Origin: Tethya wilhelma
Taxonomy: Eukaryota > Porifera > Demospongiae > Tethyida > Tethyidae
Length of the DNA: 64,000 nt
Direction of reading: 5' to 3'
NCBI GenBank assembly: GCA_964030475.1
Contig: CAXIPT010000003.1
Location: 11,362,295-11,426,294, forward strand
The translations under genes were made by a program, and so were the position numbers. Below the pieces are notes generated by a model. It was not told the DNA's origin and made no database searches. It saw only the letters and a list, made by a program, of their open reading frames with translations. Positions 32,559 to 43,802 of this stretch are shown here, in pieces (within the stretch, counting starts at the first letter, position 1; each line of letters opens with the position of its first letter).

Positions 32559-34034
32559 TGTTCATGAGAAGGTGCTATAAAGTTTTGAAATTATAGGCTG
32601 TGAACATTTTAAGAATTAGGTGTTGATGTGATAGTGTCCCTGACCAAATTAACGTAATTAGAATCTTGGTTTTCATGGATGTAGATTAGGAAATTTTACA
32701 TACATTGCTTTTCTGATCAATTTTGCAAAACTATTAGTAGCTAATAACTGCTTGCTATTAATATTCAATTCCTCTCTAATTGCAGAGCCTTCCCCCACTG
32801 AGGATGATGCCGTGGACAGTGGTCATCACTCGTACGTGGCGGAGTGGTCCAGTGGGGAGGAAGAAGAGAGTGAGGAACAGGAGGAGGAGGAGCCGGCTCA
32901 TCTCACCAGGTCAATGGCCGCCAAGGTGGGCTAATTTTAGCAAGGCTGTTACTATAAATAGTAACAAGTACGTGATTATGTCAATACTGAAAGTGCATTC
33001 TATATAGCTGCTGAGTTGGTAACTCCCCTACTCTCAGTGCACAGGAAAGATGATGAGGAGAGTTGTATGTATTTTGATGTTATTGTCACGTCAACACATT
33101 CCTCACAGGCTCATACCATATAGTTAGTGCACACACACATGCACTGGGTGCCCCCCACTTAAGGGTCATGCGATTAGTTTGTTTGCACCCATCCGGTAGT
33201 AACCTGCAATTAGATTATAAACAATTTGGTTGCTAGGCAATGGCAAACACATACACACACTCACAAACACACACACACACACACACACACACATTCACCA
33301 GAGGGCACAGATGGCGCAGGAGAAACCTAGATCGACTAGTTACCAAGTAAAGGAGAGTTACCGCTACCAGCAATCACCTGCTGTGGTAAGCATTGAATGT
33401 CACAGCTGAAATTGAGCCACTTATTGCATCACTTGAATTGATGAACAAGCTTTACAATTGAATCTACTAACTCATTGAATCACAATAAGATAATGTTTAT
33501 GATGTATGAGAGCATATATATATTATCCACCAATATGACAGCAACAATGTCGATATATTTTCCTCATTGTTGTCTCTCTTTCAGGGTCGTGGCTCCAACA
33601 CCCCCTCTCTTCGTGAAAGGCGTCCCCAGGGATCCACCAAGTCCCAATCCCAGCGTCCCTCAACAAAACCAAGCCGTTCAAGGTCACCCCAACCTTCCAC
33701 CATTGGCTCTCTGGTGTGCAGTCTCCTCTTGCTGGTGATAATGTTCGGAGCTGCCTTTCTAGTCTACGAGCACCTCACTTGTGAAGAAGGCAAACAGAGC
33801 TTGGCCGTCACGGGCTGGAACAAGGTCAAGGAGTTTGCCATCAAGGTCATCCCAGAGGGTGCTGCTGTTACCAAGACAACGACCAAGCCATCTCCTCCTT
33901 CTCCTAAGAAAGCTGCTCACACCCCGCCCGGACGACAGAAGCCACCTGCCTCCGGGACCACTAAGAAGAAGAAGGCAAGTAAGACAACGGAGGAGAAGAA
34001 GCCAAAGGGGGAACCTGCAGCTGATAAAAATTAA
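31795..34034 (+). CDS. TMPO: LAP2/thymopoietin-like LEM-domain inner nuclear membrane protein
   Basis: Five exons: 31795-32016, 32253-32463 (possibly from 32250), 32786-32925, 33302-33385, 33585-34034; 368 aa. Residues 1-50 (YLPKDRLKTELKKHGV ... KDYYVQLYRKHVL) resemble the DNA-binding LEM-like domain found at the N-terminus of LAP2, followed by FSSDEE. A classical LEM domain at about residues 90-130 (VENLTDQELMDELLQFG, GPITATTRNVYLRKL) should bind BAF. An acidic segment, an Arg/Ser-rich stretch and one transmembrane helix (about residues 265-285, IGSLVCSLLLLVIMFGAAFL) follow, with a Lys-rich lumenal tail. LEM-like plus LEM plus one TM is the layout of vertebrate LAP2-beta. N 32511 lies in an intron and does not disturb the frame. 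Confidence 0.85.
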
Positions 34035-35840
34035 GTGGAGTTATGGTTGAACTGTTTGGCATCAACTGTGTCTGATGCACTCACTCTCATGTATATATGA
34101 TTATTATTACTTGGTAGCAACATTTTCCACTTCACACCAACCAACCAACTAGCTTCTGTAGATCTACACAAAGTTTCAAAGTTCTCCTCTTAACCTTTGA
34201 CCTTTAATGCTGTATAGAAATTTGATTCCTCACTGTGCGTAGTCCCACTAATTAGTAGGTGTGGTCTTTGGTTTGTAAAATTATATTACTATTCTGTAGT
34301 GCATTTCAAATCTAATTTTCTTTTATATAGTTATAAAAATGTTATTGATTCTTAATTTTTAGCATGCATGTTCTGCATGCAGTATAGGAGCGTGCATGAG
34401 TGTGTGGATGTGCACTACATGCCTGTGTTGGAATGCATGTTGGATATACATGTGTGTTGCTATGACAACCACCTTACTTAATTGTCTCCCTTGAGAATTT
34501 CTTCACTTGCTAATTAATTATGAATACTATATATTTTCATGCAATGAGATTCATAATAGATATATATATATATAGCATAAATGTTATTCCCAGTACGGTA
34601 GTACTGGGTACATAGGAATGGCACGGATGGCCCATTAGCGCAATACAAATATTCACGCGAATAACTCTGCAAAAACTGAGCGCTTGGCACTAAAAGGCTT
34701 CTCAAGCTACTATTTAGCTCATTCTCTTTCTAACAAGCCTAAAAACATGGCCTAAAACCATCGCTAAAGTAACAAACTAAAATATGCCAAACCTCCAAAT
34801 TTCTCCATCTTCTTCTTCTATGTTATTTCAGCGTTTCTCGAAGACTGTTCACTTTCAGAAGCTGATTCTTGAACGAATATACTTAGTTTCTTTGTCTTCA
34901 CCCGCTTTTGGTATCGCCTGCTCGTGTCTCTCATCTAGTGGCTAGATACAAGGCGAAAAGCGCCTTCTTCGTATGGCAGCCATTCATTTCTACACTCATG
35001 AATAAATTCATAAACTACTTGAAAATTTATATGACGACCCTTTCCAGATAGACAGGTGTGCGTTATTTGGAATTCAAATATTCGCTTCCTGCCTGCAAAT
35101 TATACATGAAGATTTCTGGTTGTGCTGAACTCTCTGTAATTTTTCAGTCTTCAATATTTAGGAGGTGAATACTTTGTTACACTTATGTAGTTGTCACTAT
35201 AAGAAGATGTGCAAAACAAGTACATTTGTTAAAATCCAGCCTCCTGAGATGCTCTAACTTGGCAATCACTGTGGATAGCATAAGTATCCATGCTGATAGT
35301 GTACAACTAACCAACATATACACGCGCACTCAAATAAGATTTGTAGAATTATGAAAAAAAGAGAACAAACAAGTGAAAAAAACATTGGAAATGTATAATG
35401 AGACATAGGAATGGCCAAATCGTAAAAAGAAAGCAAACAAGACTGATGGATGGCTGTTTGAGTGTGTAAAGAATTATTCCTATGGGCAACATGAGGGACT
35501 CAACATGGAAAGAGAGTACTACATGCAGCCCACACAAGAAGAATTCTGCATACACTCAAACAGCCATCCATCAGTCTTGTTTGCTTTCTTTTTACGATTT
35601 GGCCATTCCTATGTCTCATTATACATTTCCAATGTTTTTTTCACTTGTACAATTATATATAATTATAGGTTACAATAAAGCATGTACTATGATATAATTA
35701 TGTATACCGGAACATAAATAAATGGAAAAAAAATAAGCAGGGTACATATATCCACTCGTAGATTGAACAATAAAGTTAATACAGTGTGTACATGTATGTG
35801 TGTGTGTGTGGGTGTCACAGAGAGTCTATTTTATGTCCCT
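34035..35840. other. Convergent intergenic region with a large inverted repeat
   Basis: 1.8 kb between the 3' ends of the LAP2-like and ThiM-like genes. The sequence is AT-rich with short TA and GT repeats. The only clear structure is the inverted repeat at 35369-35648. No coding exon was recognised. Confidence 0.6.
35369..35648. repeat. ~98-bp near-perfect inverted repeat with an 82-bp loop
   Basis: The arm at 35369-35468 (starting acaagtgaaaaaaacattgg) is complementary to the arm at 35551-35648 (ending ccaatgtttttttcacttgt), with only about a 2-bp length difference. Transcription through it would give a long dsRNA hairpin. It may be a foldback transposon or a very recent inverted duplication. 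Confidence 0.9.
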
Positions 35841-36677
35841 CTACTTCCACTGTGACTTCATGCCTCCCGAGTAAGCTATTAAAACGGCGTCGCGATGGAC
35901 CTGATCTTCACTGAGACAACACAGGGAGTCAATGAACTTCTCTCTGAGTGCTCCCGAAGGTGCAACGTCCTTCTGACACTTTGAAATGGCTTCGCTAGCA
36001 GCTACTTCAGCAGCAACGTAGTAGAAGGCTAAACCATGACCACAGTGTTTAATTTCGATATCTAGTGAGAGAGAAAGAAAGAGAAGAGAAATGGGTTAAA
36101 ATTAATGAAAGAAGCCTCACTAAAAGATTAACTCAGAAAATCTCATTAGCTACTTAAAATTTTTGCTTAAATCAGTTTAAAATTATGACAAAAGCTCCAT
36201 ATAATTGCCTAAAATTTAACTCAGTAGTCCCCCTCGATCCTCCTGTTTCTATAATCACAACATTTTTTGTTGTTTCTCTCTCTACCTTGGCACCTACCTT
36301 CAGTGTACTCAGCGCTGTACCTGACACAGGCCAGCACAGCAGCCGTCACAGCTCCAGACACGAGGAGGGTCGAGTGAAGGTTGCCCATGCCCAGTTGGGT
36401 GTTGTTGATCTCCAGCACCACTTCACCGTTTGTGACAACATTGGTTTCGTAGACGTGCACCATGGCTCTTGTCTGGGCCGAGAGCTTTTGAGCACTCTCT
36501 AAAGCATCTTCGCTAGCTACTTGGTTCATCTGAGTCTCTCTGTATTGTCCTGAATGAAGATGTGGACAAAATAATGCTTCGTCCATCAAAAAATTGGTTA
36601 TTAATTCGCTACCTTTCATCATCAATCTGGGAAGGACTGATGGTACTCTCTGCAAGGGACCGTCTGGCCTACCAGTG

Positions 36678-36713
<36 letters not shown>

Positions 36714-38175
36714 ACATGTAGCAATTGAATGTGTGTCAACTTTATACTGCAAAAGAAATCTTCCAATAGTGATACATATATTACACAAACTAACTCTAGC
36801 TAATGTCAGGAATCTTAAAGGCCTTTACACTCACTAGAAATGCTTCTCAAATGATCAATTCATAAACTACACAATGTCATGTGCCTATTGACAATATTGC
36901 TGTGGTGCTTCTCAAATATTGATGGATGACCACATGCAGCACACAGGTTAAGTAACCATTAACAGGAAGATGTAGCATGGCTTTCACACACACTTGGGAA
37001 TCAAGATACAAAGGTTTAGCACCAAAGGATGTCCTCCCGTTCAGGAAGAGTCTACAAGAACAAAGAAACTCCTGTTGTGTCACAACTACTAGCCTCCATT
37101 GCATGCAATAGCAAGCTACAGCTCTGTAAACCTTTGAACTTGATTGAAACCAATGCTTACTAAATGAAACCCAACACACTTGGACTTTCACAAAAGCAAC
37201 AAGGAAGAAGCCATTCTAAAAATAACCCCCTTTCCACGACAAGGCCCAGCTTGCAGGAATTGGAGGCACACACAGTGTGTTTTGAGAGCTTTGCTTTGTG
37301 TGTGTATTCACCCAATTATAGAGGAGTGTTTGCTATGAGGAGTGCTTCATGTTGTACCAGTTGCTGAGTGAGGGAGGTATTGTTGACAGCTAATCATATG
37401 ACTTGGAGGACCAATAACAGTTTGAAACTGTGACTCATGCATATACACACATACTAGCTCGTGACGTCTCCCAATATAGGCCAAGAGAAACCATTGCATG
37501 ATATATTCCCATTAGAAGAAGCACAAGGAATGTGCCTTTGGTATAGCCAACATCTAATAGACAAACAGAAAAAGCACCACATTCCATTTTTGAAAGGAAG
37601 GACCAAGCGTGGAGATGGATACATTGTCTGACATTGTACTAGCAAACAAACAAAAACATTTCCCAAGACTACCCTTTCCCAGTGAGCTTATTAAGCTTTG
37701 CTAGCAAATTGGGATCCTGTGATCAAATCTAATAGCAACTGGGAATAGCAAAACACCTGTCATCTACCCTTACATAAAGTCAATGAAATGTGAAATATGG
37801 GCACATCCCATAAAATAACACACACACACACACAATGCATACCATACCTATTATACAATCACACACATGTATAAACACTACTAACATTGTTTTCTACATA
37901 CCTTTCGTAAGAATTTTCTTACTCCTCTCGGAGAAGGGGAGGGGCTAGTTTTCGGACTGACAAAGGGACTTCCCCCTCGAGGTGAGGTCAAAGGTGGACT
38001 GCCAGACGAAGAAGAGGAACCTGCGCTACGAGCTGCTCCTGCCTTGTGGAACTTGTCTCTGCGGTTGGCTTTGGAGTCGTTGATCATTACGAGGGGTGCA
38101 CTCTTTGACGAGATGTCATTTTCATCGTCTTCACTGTCACTGCTGAGACTATCGAGGGGGGATACGTCAGCCACT

Positions 38176-38252
<77 letters not shown>

Positions 38253-39047
38253 GTGAATCACGTATAGTACTTTATCATGCCAACGGTTTCTTGAAAATGT
38301 GACTACATTGACAGGTAATCTTCATCAAATGCTCTGAGGCAATTTAATACATTCCATTGACTATACACATGAAAACAACTACCAAATACCAGTGATGTCA
38401 CACACACACACAATCACATGCAGACAATAGGAAATCTTATAATGATAGCCTTGCAGAACATGCCTTAATTCCCCAGCTTCCAAGTTTTTCAAAACGTCAA
38501 AGCAGAGAATTAATGCTACAGCTTCACAAGTTATGTCTTTCCTGCCTCAGAGAATTGTTCTTCAGGACAAAGCAAGGGTGTATAGTTACATGGCATAATG
38601 TTGGCCTCTTCCCACGCCTTGTTCCCGTGTGTTTAATTCTGAATTAGCTGATATCAATATCTTCCGACTCCCAAAATTATTTAATGGTGAACTATCATAC
38701 CCAGGCCTTCCTATACAGTTCAATGTTCTAACCATTAATTAAAGGAGAAAATCATAATTTCCCCCTTTCAAATTTCTCTCTCTTATGTACCTTTCTCCAT
38801 CCATGCCTGTGTGATGGCCACTATGTCTCCCATCCTCCCAGAGACCATTGTAGGGTCTGTCCTCTCCAGTAATCTCACGGCCAGTCCCTTCTTCCTGTCG
38901 TCGATGCCTGAGTGTGTGGTCACCACAACAAGGGGGACGCTCCCTCGCTCGTAGTGATCGAGAAGAGATTCGATGATCACTTGCGGAGCACTCGTGTCCA
39001 CGACTACTGCCTTGGAGTTTTGAAGATATTGGGGAATGTCCGCTGGA

Positions 39048-39087
<40 letters not shown>

Positions 39088-41603
39088 GGTGTGTGATGTA
39101 ATGCATTCTATAGAGTGTTTAATCTAATAAAACACATCCCTCTAATTATACAACAATTCTTTCAATTATCATAGTATTTGCAAGACACGATCGAATTAAC
39201 CCAATTGCACTCAAAATGTAATGCAATTGATTACCAATAACTACTTTTAACCCCCACTGTTGTCAAACACCGGTACAAACAGACACAAGCAAAGGAAGTC
39301 CCCCACAGACCGCTCTGGTCATATGCTACTGCATCACTTCAAAAGCACATCCTGTCTGTCTCTCTCTTAGGAGTGGAGAGACAATACAGCCCTTTAAACC
39401 AACTCATTGATGGATACTTGCTTCCTTTGAACTGCATTGTTGAAGGATGAATGAACGCCTGGGGCATTTCCAGCACATGCAAAGCATAATTATGCTAATT
39501 TTCTTCATGATGCTGCATACAAGTGTGTGGTGTTAATGCTGTGTAGTTGCAATTAAGTATTTAGGCTTTTTTCACACCACCTGTTAATTCTATAATGGCC
39601 TGTGGTGCATGTACTTGGGCCATTTAACTCCAGGGTGCTAAAGTGAGCTGAGGACTTAAACAGAGGTGCCAATAGCTGACAGCATATATACACTACATAC
39701 AGCCTCATGCATTCAACAGACCTAATCAGCAGAGATGCTTGGATTTTGAATTGTTTACTCTTTCTCCCAGTCCCCCAAACATGTGAACGAACCCACCTCT
39801 GACCCCCTATGCAAACCGGCCCCCTAAACTTTCACCATGACATCATCACCCTTAACAAGTTCAGCCAGCCATGCACAATCTCACTGAATTCCACAAAAAT
39901 AATGAATATTTTTATGTCCTATAATTATAGGCACTACATTGACATTTGCAAGAATTACGTCGCCTTTCAAGAATTGCATAATGATTTTAAAGTCCACAAA
40001 ACAAGTTCTGTGAATTAGATGCGACTCAATGAATTACACAAAAATAGTATAAGACTTAGTTATAACTGCCACATGCAGATGAAGGCACCCAACAAAAAAG
40101 CTTTGAGATCAAGTAGACACCTATATAGCTAACATAGACTATCATGCACATACAACATAATATAATGCTTCCATATTTTGGTGGTCTATATGTGTGCACA
40201 GACAAAGCAATCAAGATTGTTCTATCTGCACAACAACAGGTCAGTGAGCTCAAGACAAAACACTTTAAAGGAATGGCATGGAAAAAATGCTCCCATTCAC
40301 ACTACACATGCGAGGGCACCCACACAAAGGTGTGTGGTTTGAAGCCTGCATGTAGCCATCACTGTCACGGTAATGAGGATTGATGAAAGACAAAATTACC
40401 ATAGTGATCGATTGCAACTCTGTCATGAATACTAGCTCCAGCTAAGGGCCAATAAATAATTCTTGTGCAGTGCTACAGTAACATTACGTAATATTATGTC
40501 ACTCTGCACATGCAGTGCAGTGGAATGATAATGGACATACCATTGATAATTTATTTAGCATACACTCAGCAACTGTGCTGTTGAGTAGCAAGCTACACTA
40601 AAATTGACGTTGCTCACTTGTAAATATTTTTTAAGAAGCCAAAAATTGCTGGAATACACGCAAGTAGCATGTGCTATGACTCCCACATACACATATGGAC
40701 TATACAGAAGAAGCCACTCTCAGACAAACATACACATAGAGAGAGAGACCAAGAGAGAGAGAGAGCAGGAGAGAGAGAGCGGGAGAGAGAGAGGGCGGTT
40801 GATAGCTTAGACAAAATAAACATAGACAAAACTATGATGCATATAATTGCACCTGGAGTGAGGTCAATCTGAGACCATGGATCAGCTAGGTCAGCCATTT
40901 GTCAACAAACAACACAGGTACAGAGGATGCTGGCTGGCTCAAAATTAAACTTCCTGTATGATTCTCTTTCAGCATTGAATGTGAATCAGAATGCTATGTG
41001 TTATAGCGTGAACATACAAACTGGAGTACAAATGCACACCTACACACACAATAATTATGTACACCCACTTTCAAGTACCAACGACGTTACTAAAAGATTC
41101 CTCCCAAGAAGCTTCCGATAACAATCCTCCTACTCAAATGCTTCTTTCTAGTGGGGGCAGTTGCTGTGCAATGCAACATTCCTGCTATATCTACCTATAC
41201 AGCATGCATCCATCATGACGTACATGACTTGCATACTGTCACATTATCAGCTAAGACCAAGTGTGCTGCTTGTTTTGAGGTTCTCACCTTCAACCACTAT
41301 GGGAGTGGCACCTGTGGCTAAGAGGGCACTGGCAACGAAGTCCATGGAGAGAGATGGAATTACACACATGACCACAGGAGCCAAGCCTTTCAACCTCTCC
41401 AATTCTCTCCAGGGAACTGTTCTGCCCACGTATGGTGTGGATTTCGATCTGCTCTGTTTTGGGGAGGATTCTATGGCTGGATCGAAGATGTTCTCCACAC
41501 TGCGCGATCTCCAGCGCTCGTTTCGAGTGCCTCCCCCTGCTGCTTCTTTCTTCTTCTTGCGAAACATCATCGGAGTTAGTGAATTACCCTGGTTGTACGC
41601 CAT
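35841..41603 (-). CDS. Hydroxyethylthiazole kinase (ThiM)-like protein with altered catalytic motifs
   Basis: Seven exons on the minus strand: 41603-41288, 40885-40853, 39048-38791, 38173-37902, 36679-36613, 36549-36298, 36061-35841; 472 aa, all phases consistent. After a basic N-terminus, LAPVVMCVIPSLSMDFVASA and LLATGATPIVVE align with the ThiM segment around ITN...NFTAN.LLALGASP. Next come AVVVDTSAP, RTDPTMVSGRMGDIVAIT (ThiM: ..IRGNxxEI), SAQKL...VTNGEVVLEINN and NLHSTLLVSGAVTAAVLA (ThiM: .LL.KVTGTGC..). The end (YYVAAEVAASEAI...LREKFIDSL) also fits. ThiM phosphorylates the thiazole moiety for thiamine salvage. Here the GNxxE motif reads GRMGD and GTGC reads VSGA, so kinase activity is doubtful. 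Exon 4 inserts about 90 Ser/Asp-rich residues into the fold. Function is unknown. A 33-nt second exon is the least certain. Confidence 0.68.
36680..36712. repeat. (GT)n, CA on the sense strand, at the acceptor of ThiM-like exon 5
   Basis: Dinucleotide repeat reading into ...cacag on the minus strand. Confidence 0.85.
36680..37901 (-). other. ThiM-like intron 4, 1.2 kb
   Basis: Apart from the dinucleotide repeat at its 3' end I see no gene or structured element in this intron. A minus-strand ORF at 36877-37191 has no recognisable content. Confidence 0.5.
38176..38256. repeat. (GT)n, CA on the sense strand, at the acceptor of ThiM-like exon 4
   Basis: About 80 bp of dinucleotide repeat ending in caccag on the minus strand. 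Confidence 0.9.
39049..40852 (-). other. ThiM-like intron 2, 1.8 kb
   Basis: Holds a GT tract at its 3' end (39051-39080) and GA-rich repeats at about 40738-40795. No exon or nested gene was recognised. Confidence 0.5.
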
Positions 41604-41848
41604 GATTTACAGCAGTTCTATCAGCTACAATTTTCAGCACTTGCTAGCAATTTGTACCAGTAAACGAATCTGACTGAGAGTGTGGTGTGTTGAGCAAATA
41701 TTTACGCAGGGTCGAGGGTCTGCTGAGGTCACTTTAGTGGGTTATTTCCGCTTCCGCGATATCGGCTCGCAGTACTATGACGTAATGCTTTATTATCGGG
41801 GGGGAATCCCTTGTGCATGTGGACAGAAGATCACGGAGTATAACAGCA
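41604..41848. promoter_or_regulatory. Head-to-head promoter region, ThiM-like / RFT1
   Basis: 245 bp between ATGs, CG-richer than its surroundings. It contains tandem ETS-like ttccgcttccgcg (41745-41757) and a CRE-like tgacgtaa (41778-41785). Factor assignments are by motif resemblance only. Confidence 0.5.
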
Positions 41849-43484
41849 ATGCCTGATCATCTTGATGTAGCAGCCAAAGCAGCATCTTACAATGTCCTAC
41901 TGCAAGTGTCTCTTCGAGCCAGCACCTTTCTACTCAATGGGTTCATCCTGAGATTCATTCAGGCAGAATTACTGGGCGTGGTTAACCTCAGGTCTGTGCA
42001 ATTTCACATAATTTTTGTGTATTCCAACTAACTAATCATTACAATAAACTTGTGCAGGCTCACTCTGCTCTACAACACCATTCTCTTCCTGTCTCGTGAA
42101 GCTCTGAGAAAGGCATGTCTCTCACAGACCACTTACGAGAAGAAATGGTGTCATCTTTTCAACCTCATGTGGTGCTCGTGAGTAGACTGGACACACACAC
42201 ATTCAACATACATTTCACTATACTATTCACATAATTTCATTTTTTCCTCCAGAATTCCTCTCGGTCTCGTCTCTTCCCTCCTTCTCTGTGCGTTGTGGGT
42301 AAGCCCCTTCATTGAACAGCCTACGATTAGAGGTGATCCTCTAGGTGTGCTAGTGTTTGCAGCAGCTGCTTTCATTGAGCTCACAGCCGAGCCTCTTTGG
42401 GTCCTGGGCCAGCTCTACCAGTGTGTCACACTCAAGGTGAGACTAGACTAGTCTGTTTGGTCGGCCCTTTATGTTGTGATGGATAAAATATGATCAGTGG
42501 ATTCAGTGGTCAAGAGTTGAGAGTCTAAATTTTTTTCCTGTTTCAAATTCAGTGTTTCCACTACTATTATGCTAAACAGGGTGGACCACTCTGTTTACAT
42601 TTGAACTAATTGAATAAACATCAAAGGAATGAGAGTGGTTTGAGGCTTAACTAAATTAAATAGCATGTACCAAATATCATTAAGCATCCTATATAACCTT
42701 AAGTTTATTGTAGAGAAAACCTGAAATTCAATTATTTGTTTGCTTGTTTGCATTGAGTTCATTAAGAGTTATGTGTTCTGTGACTACATACTGTGTCATA
42801 GGTGATTGCTGAAGGAGTGCCTCAGATATTCAGGTGTGCTGTTGTGGTGTCTGGTGTGCTGCTTGCTCCACACTGGGGCCTTGCTATATTCTGTGCTGCA
42901 CAGGTATTATAGTTTGCTAGTGTTTGCAGCAGCTGCTTTCATTGAGCTCACAGCCGAGCCTCTTTGGGTCCTGGGCCAGCTCTACCAGTGTGTCACACTC
43001 AAGGTGAGACTAGACTAGTCTGTTTGGTCGGCCCTTTATGTTGTGATGGATAAAATATGATCAGTGGATTCAGTGGTCAAGAGTTGAGAGTCTAAATTTT
43101 TTTCCTGTTTCAAATTCAGTGTTTCCACTACTATTATGCTAAACAGGGTGGACCACTCTGTTTACATTTGAACTAATTGAATAAACATCAAAGGAATGAG
43201 AGTGGTTTGAGGCTTAACTAAATTAAATAGCATGTACCAAATATCATTAAGCATCCTATATAACCTTAAGTTTATTGTAGAGAAAACCTGAAATTCAATT
43301 ATTTGTTTGCTTGTTTGCATTGAGTTCATTAAGAGTTATGTGTTCTGTGACTACATACTGTGTCATAGGTGATTGCTGAAGGAGTGCCTCAGATATTCAG
43401 GTGTGCTGTTGTGGTGTCTGGTGTGCTGCTTGCTCCACACTGGGGCCTTGCTATATTCTGTGCTGCACAGGTATTATAGTGTAG

Positions 43485-43536
<52 letters not shown>

Positions 43537-43760
43537 CAAATGAAGCTGGCCTATTCTCTTGGTTATGTCTTGATCTACTACGTCTACTTTTCCAATCACT
43601 TGCCGTCACGTGACAATCATGTGATCCCCATAAAGAGTCTCAAAGACACACTACCCAAGCATGACGGAGCTAGACAATGGTTTAACCCTTTTCTCACTAC
43701 ATTATCATGGAGTTTCTTTAAACAGTCACTTCTCAAACAACTACTGACAGATGGTATGAG

Positions 43761-43802
<42 letters not shown>

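Noticed and set aside
36877..37191. 104-aa minus-strand ORF in a ThiM-like intron, considered as an extra exon
   Set aside because: No similarity to ThiM, no need for it by phase, and it contains no convincing splice sites in frame.
35841..41603. ThiM-like gene as bacterial symbiont contamination or recent horizontal transfer
   Set aside because: It has six introns with GT-AG sites and host-type microsatellites and shares a promoter region with RFT1, so it is a resident nuclear gene; ancient transfer remains possible.
41813..41848. GTG start extending RFT1 by 12 residues
   Set aside because: Non-ATG, and homology begins after the ATG at 41849.
42806..43018. 70-aa ORF as a small membrane protein gene
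   Set aside because: It is an off-frame reading of RFT1 exon 4 running into the duplicated exon 3 fragment.
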